A stretch of DNA of 64,000 bases. Origin: Branchiostoma floridae (Eukaryota > Chordata > Leptocardii > Amphioxiformes > Branchiostomatidae). Position 1 is the stretch's first letter; each line of letters opens with the position of its first letter. The notes below the pieces were generated by a model. The model saw nothing but the letters and a program-made list of their open reading frames with translations. It was not told where the DNA came from and did not search any database. The translations under genes and the position numbers were made by a program. Below are positions 60,891 through 64,000 of this stretch, piece after piece. Location: assembly GCF_000003815.2 (NCBI RefSeq), contig NC_049993.1:14398745-14462744 (forward strand), written 5' to 3'.

Positions 60891-62875
60891 AATACCAGCG
60901 ACCTTCAACAATACAATACGTCGCGAATACTGCTAAAACATAATTTTGAAGAGGACCAGATTGTCTATACTCTAATGAAAAAAAAATTAGATTAGTTCTG
61001 TAGAGTCATTTGATATTGGCAAAACTTGAATATAAACAAGATATTGCCATACATTGTACATGTTACAATTGTCGCGCAATGGCGTTCTTCTGATTGGCTG
61101 TATTTTTAAATGGTTATTAATACGACATGATGTGGAATTCGTTACCTATTTAAGTAGTGAGTGTCAATAGTGTGAAAATATTCAACACAAGATTGGAGGA
61201 ATACTGGGAGCAAAGGAGATACCTGGAATGAAAGAAGGTTGATTCCTCAAGGTATTCTCAAGGTATGGTTGCCAGTGTGCTGTGAGAACACACACACATG
61301 TGGTACCCGCTATCCTTTAAAACACTAGTCCAGCTCTGCAATACATCAACACACGTTACTACAAGGTGACGATCACCAATGGGTTGTCCCTACTGAATCA
61401 TGTGGCTATACATAGCCAGCAAATTGGGCTATTACTCAGAGGACATTCGCTTCTCTCATGACGAATACCACAATTATTTCTAATTAGAGTCCATATATCT
61501 TGATCTAGGACACTGGCATGTTCAATACCACTGGATTGTGAGCTCATTGCGTATAAGAGCACGGAAACCATCCGCTGCCATCATGAACCACCATTACGAA
61601 AATGATAATCAGCATCCTTAAACAGGAAGTGATCACTCAATGTCGTCTTCCGTTTTCCTGTTAAGGAAATTGTCTCTAGACTCGACGTGATGATTTGCAC
61701 AAAGTTATATATCTCGCCAGTATTATGCAGATACACTCTATATACTTGAGTCAGTTTGGTAACCGCTTGGGACCTCCAAGCTTCAATAACCATTTGTCAT
61801 TCTTCCGTTGAATAGGGATCACGTAGAGTCTGAAACCTCCAGGAAAGACTTAACCGAGTCTACAGTCTGTCCCATATCCGTTGAAACAACGGGGTTTACC
61901 TCCAGGCACTATTATGGAGAAGCACGATCCTGTCGTCTTCTATCCGGCGCCAGTAGACTGCTGAGCGAATGAGGAGATACTGCTTAGAGAATGAGGAGAT
62001 CTGAAGCTTGAAGATGGCAGATGATATCTCCGACGTTGAGAGTTAATCTTCCTAATGACCTCGGGTTTTGTATCGATTGCTCTTAATGGTCAGTGCCAGG
62101 ACGATTTATCTCCGTGAGTTGAGAAATTTGTGGAGGTACCACGTACCACTTAAGATACACATGCATTAAGAATCGTGGCCATTTACAGTCGAGATAGAGT
62201 AATGGCCATGTCGCATCTGTTGTTCCTGACGGTATTTTGGAGGTTGTGTCGTGCTTGTGTCGTACAAACTTCAGCTGTACATTGTTACAGAAAAAGCAAA
62301 AGACAAATGCAAACGCGCATTTTGTTATTTGGTTTATCGGTATCTTGCACTTCCATTACTTCTACCATATCTTGATATCGATTTGTGATCATTGAAACTT
62401 ATACTGTTCATTTATACATTATTCAATATATCTATCTGTACGTTTACTGATGGCGGTAATATAAATGATAACTTGAGTGAGTCGCAACTATTTCTGTAAC
62501 TGTTACTCATTTGAAAAAAAAGGGGTGGCCATGCTATATGTGAACTCTATTTCACGTAATATCATTGGCCTTCGAGCGATTTTTAAACCAACAAAGTTCA
62601 GTTGAAATAAAGACTACTGCTATATTTAAATTCAATGCACGTATTCTGAGTATATTAAGGACGATGCGTAGGAAGGTTAGCAGTGTGGTTGGTTTTCCCC
62701 TGTAGCTATACGAAGTGTGAAGTGCTCATTTTCTCAAAGGATATATAGAGGACACTCCAATGCACTAGAGGTAACCAGCCACCCACACAGAATTGCACAA
62801 TCTATATCGTATCTGTCATCATATAGTCTTCACACCTACCGTGATCCGGACCAGTCTAACGGTATGTTTGACGTG

Positions 62876-62965
62876 CAGTTAACGGAGCGTTCTCATTCGT
62901 AGTAATCGTACGACTTTTGCTGTCGCAGAAAAAGGTAAAAATCAAGCAAGATATAACTTTTTTGC
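62876..62965. repeat. Second copy of the 60804-60890 repeat
   Basis: Carries 'gttaacggagcgttctcatt' and 'gtaatcgtacgacttttgct', then 'aaaggtaaaaatcaagcaag', parallel to the first copy. Confidence 0.7.
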
Positions 62966-64000
62966 AAGATCATGCCCGTGGACTAATTGTTAAGTGAGAC
63001 AGTGGTATACAGAACATTGGCATGTCATCTATTTTAAGTCTATATGGGATCTAAACTATCCGATGAGTTTGACTCAAGCAAGAAGACTGTTTTTGTTGGT
63101 AGTTGAGGTGTGAAATACTTGAAAAAAATTGTAGATTTCTAGAAATAATTTCCTTCTTTCGGGGTAGTGTTGTGAACATAAAAAAATACATAAACAATAC
63201 CAACAATCTTGGCAAACTAATTGTTGATCTGAATGAAGTCTACGGTCGTGAAACTATCGTAAGACGATTGCACGGTTTACGGCGAATTTCAAAGATTCGT
63301 ATGATGCAACTATTTACCGCCAATAATGATCTGCAAGTGGGTAGAATGTGTTTATTTATTTATTTATCTTTTTTTAATGACAACCTTGACCACATCTTCA
63401 CCTGTAACATTAAATCCAGGAAACACTTTAAAGCATTTGCCCAAATATATTTGTGTTAACCATATAAGCTAAAACCAAGTGACCAGAATAAGTTTCTTAG
63501 ATCTAGCTATAGAGGGAAAGTAATATTGGAAAGTCATCTAATTCCCCCTTGTAATAATAAGGCAATAATTTATCCAACGTTTTGATGTACGACTTATCAG
63601 TACTTGCTTCTAGTACTAGATGTATTAATATCTGTCTTCGTCTATCATCATTAGCACAAAACTCATTTTACGACTAAAACTGTCATTTAAACTAATAAAA
63701 GGAGCGCACACAGAGCGTAGTGGCGTAAACAACTCAGATATGAGCTTTTTAGTGACATATTACCTGCAATATATTATTCGGTAATGCACGGGTCTCTCGT
63801 GTGTACGCAGTGTGCATCACATAATCATATAAGCACGATCAACAGTCACTGTTACAGGGCGCAACGAAAGAGCTAAAGACCTAGAACCATACATAACATA
63901 CATAACACTAAACTTATTATGAAGTTATTTATAATCCTCTTGAACAAAGTAGGGGATCAAATGTGACTGATTGGAAATTCTTATCATCCATACCCTCATA

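Larger units (their letters stand above)
58932..64000. other. Intergenic stretch, no gene supported
   Basis: Holds the repeat pair at 60804 and 62876. Frames such as 63103-63459 have no recognisable domain. A start codon near 62202 with a hydrophobic run was considered and left out for lack of a supporting downstream exon. Confidence 0.45.

Noticed and set aside
62175-62375. Start codon with a hydrophobic stretch, resembling a signal-peptide exon
   Set aside because: No convincing donor and no downstream exon in the window; hydrophobic short frames are common by chance.
63103-63459. 118-codon frame near the right edge
   Set aside because: AT-rich, no domain, no splice or promoter context that would support it.

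Overview
The window looks like an invertebrate deuterostome chromosome, most likely amphioxus (Branchiostoma). This is inferred from AT-rich introns of several kb, dense small inverted-repeat transposons, an L1-type LINE, and a chordate-style immunoglobulin-superfamily receptor built from phase-1 exons. No prokaryotic operon, rRNA, tRNA gene or CRISPR array was seen.

The one well-supported gene lies on the + strand from 22553 to 47337. Seven coding exons (22553-22604, 26526-26879, 36807-37106, 40336-40632, 41931-42185, 45105-45299, 47165-47337) all meet at phase-1 junctions and give one uninterrupted frame of 541 residues. They encode, in order, a signal peptide, a V-like Ig domain with no cysteines, two Ig domains with canonical Cys-Trp-Cys cores, a transmembrane helix, a cytoplasmic SH3 domain, and a short tail carrying an ITIM-type tyrosine motif. 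An Ig receptor that combines its own SH3 domain with an ITIM is the most notable item in the window.

The rest is mobile-element and tandem-repeat DNA. From 1 to 15 kb there are small inverted-repeat elements, a tandem duplication, degenerate tandem arrays, a cluster of TCTCGCGAGA palindromes, and two or three weak coding candidates on the minus strand. From 15.6 to 22.4 kb there are two GC-richer stretches without a recognisable gene, separated by an AT-rich degenerate tandem array. Introns of the receptor gene hold a recent 5'-truncated L1-type insertion with a matching target-site duplication (27264-29394), an RT fragment of another LINE (minus strand, about 32445-32765), two tandem duplications, and a piggyBac-like element nested inside another inverted-repeat element (37133-38178). 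Unusually, tandem arrays run right up to the 3' splice sites of both the transmembrane exon and the ITIM exon. From 47.3 to 64 kb there is repeat-rich intergenic DNA and a tetranucleotide microsatellite, with no gene I can support.
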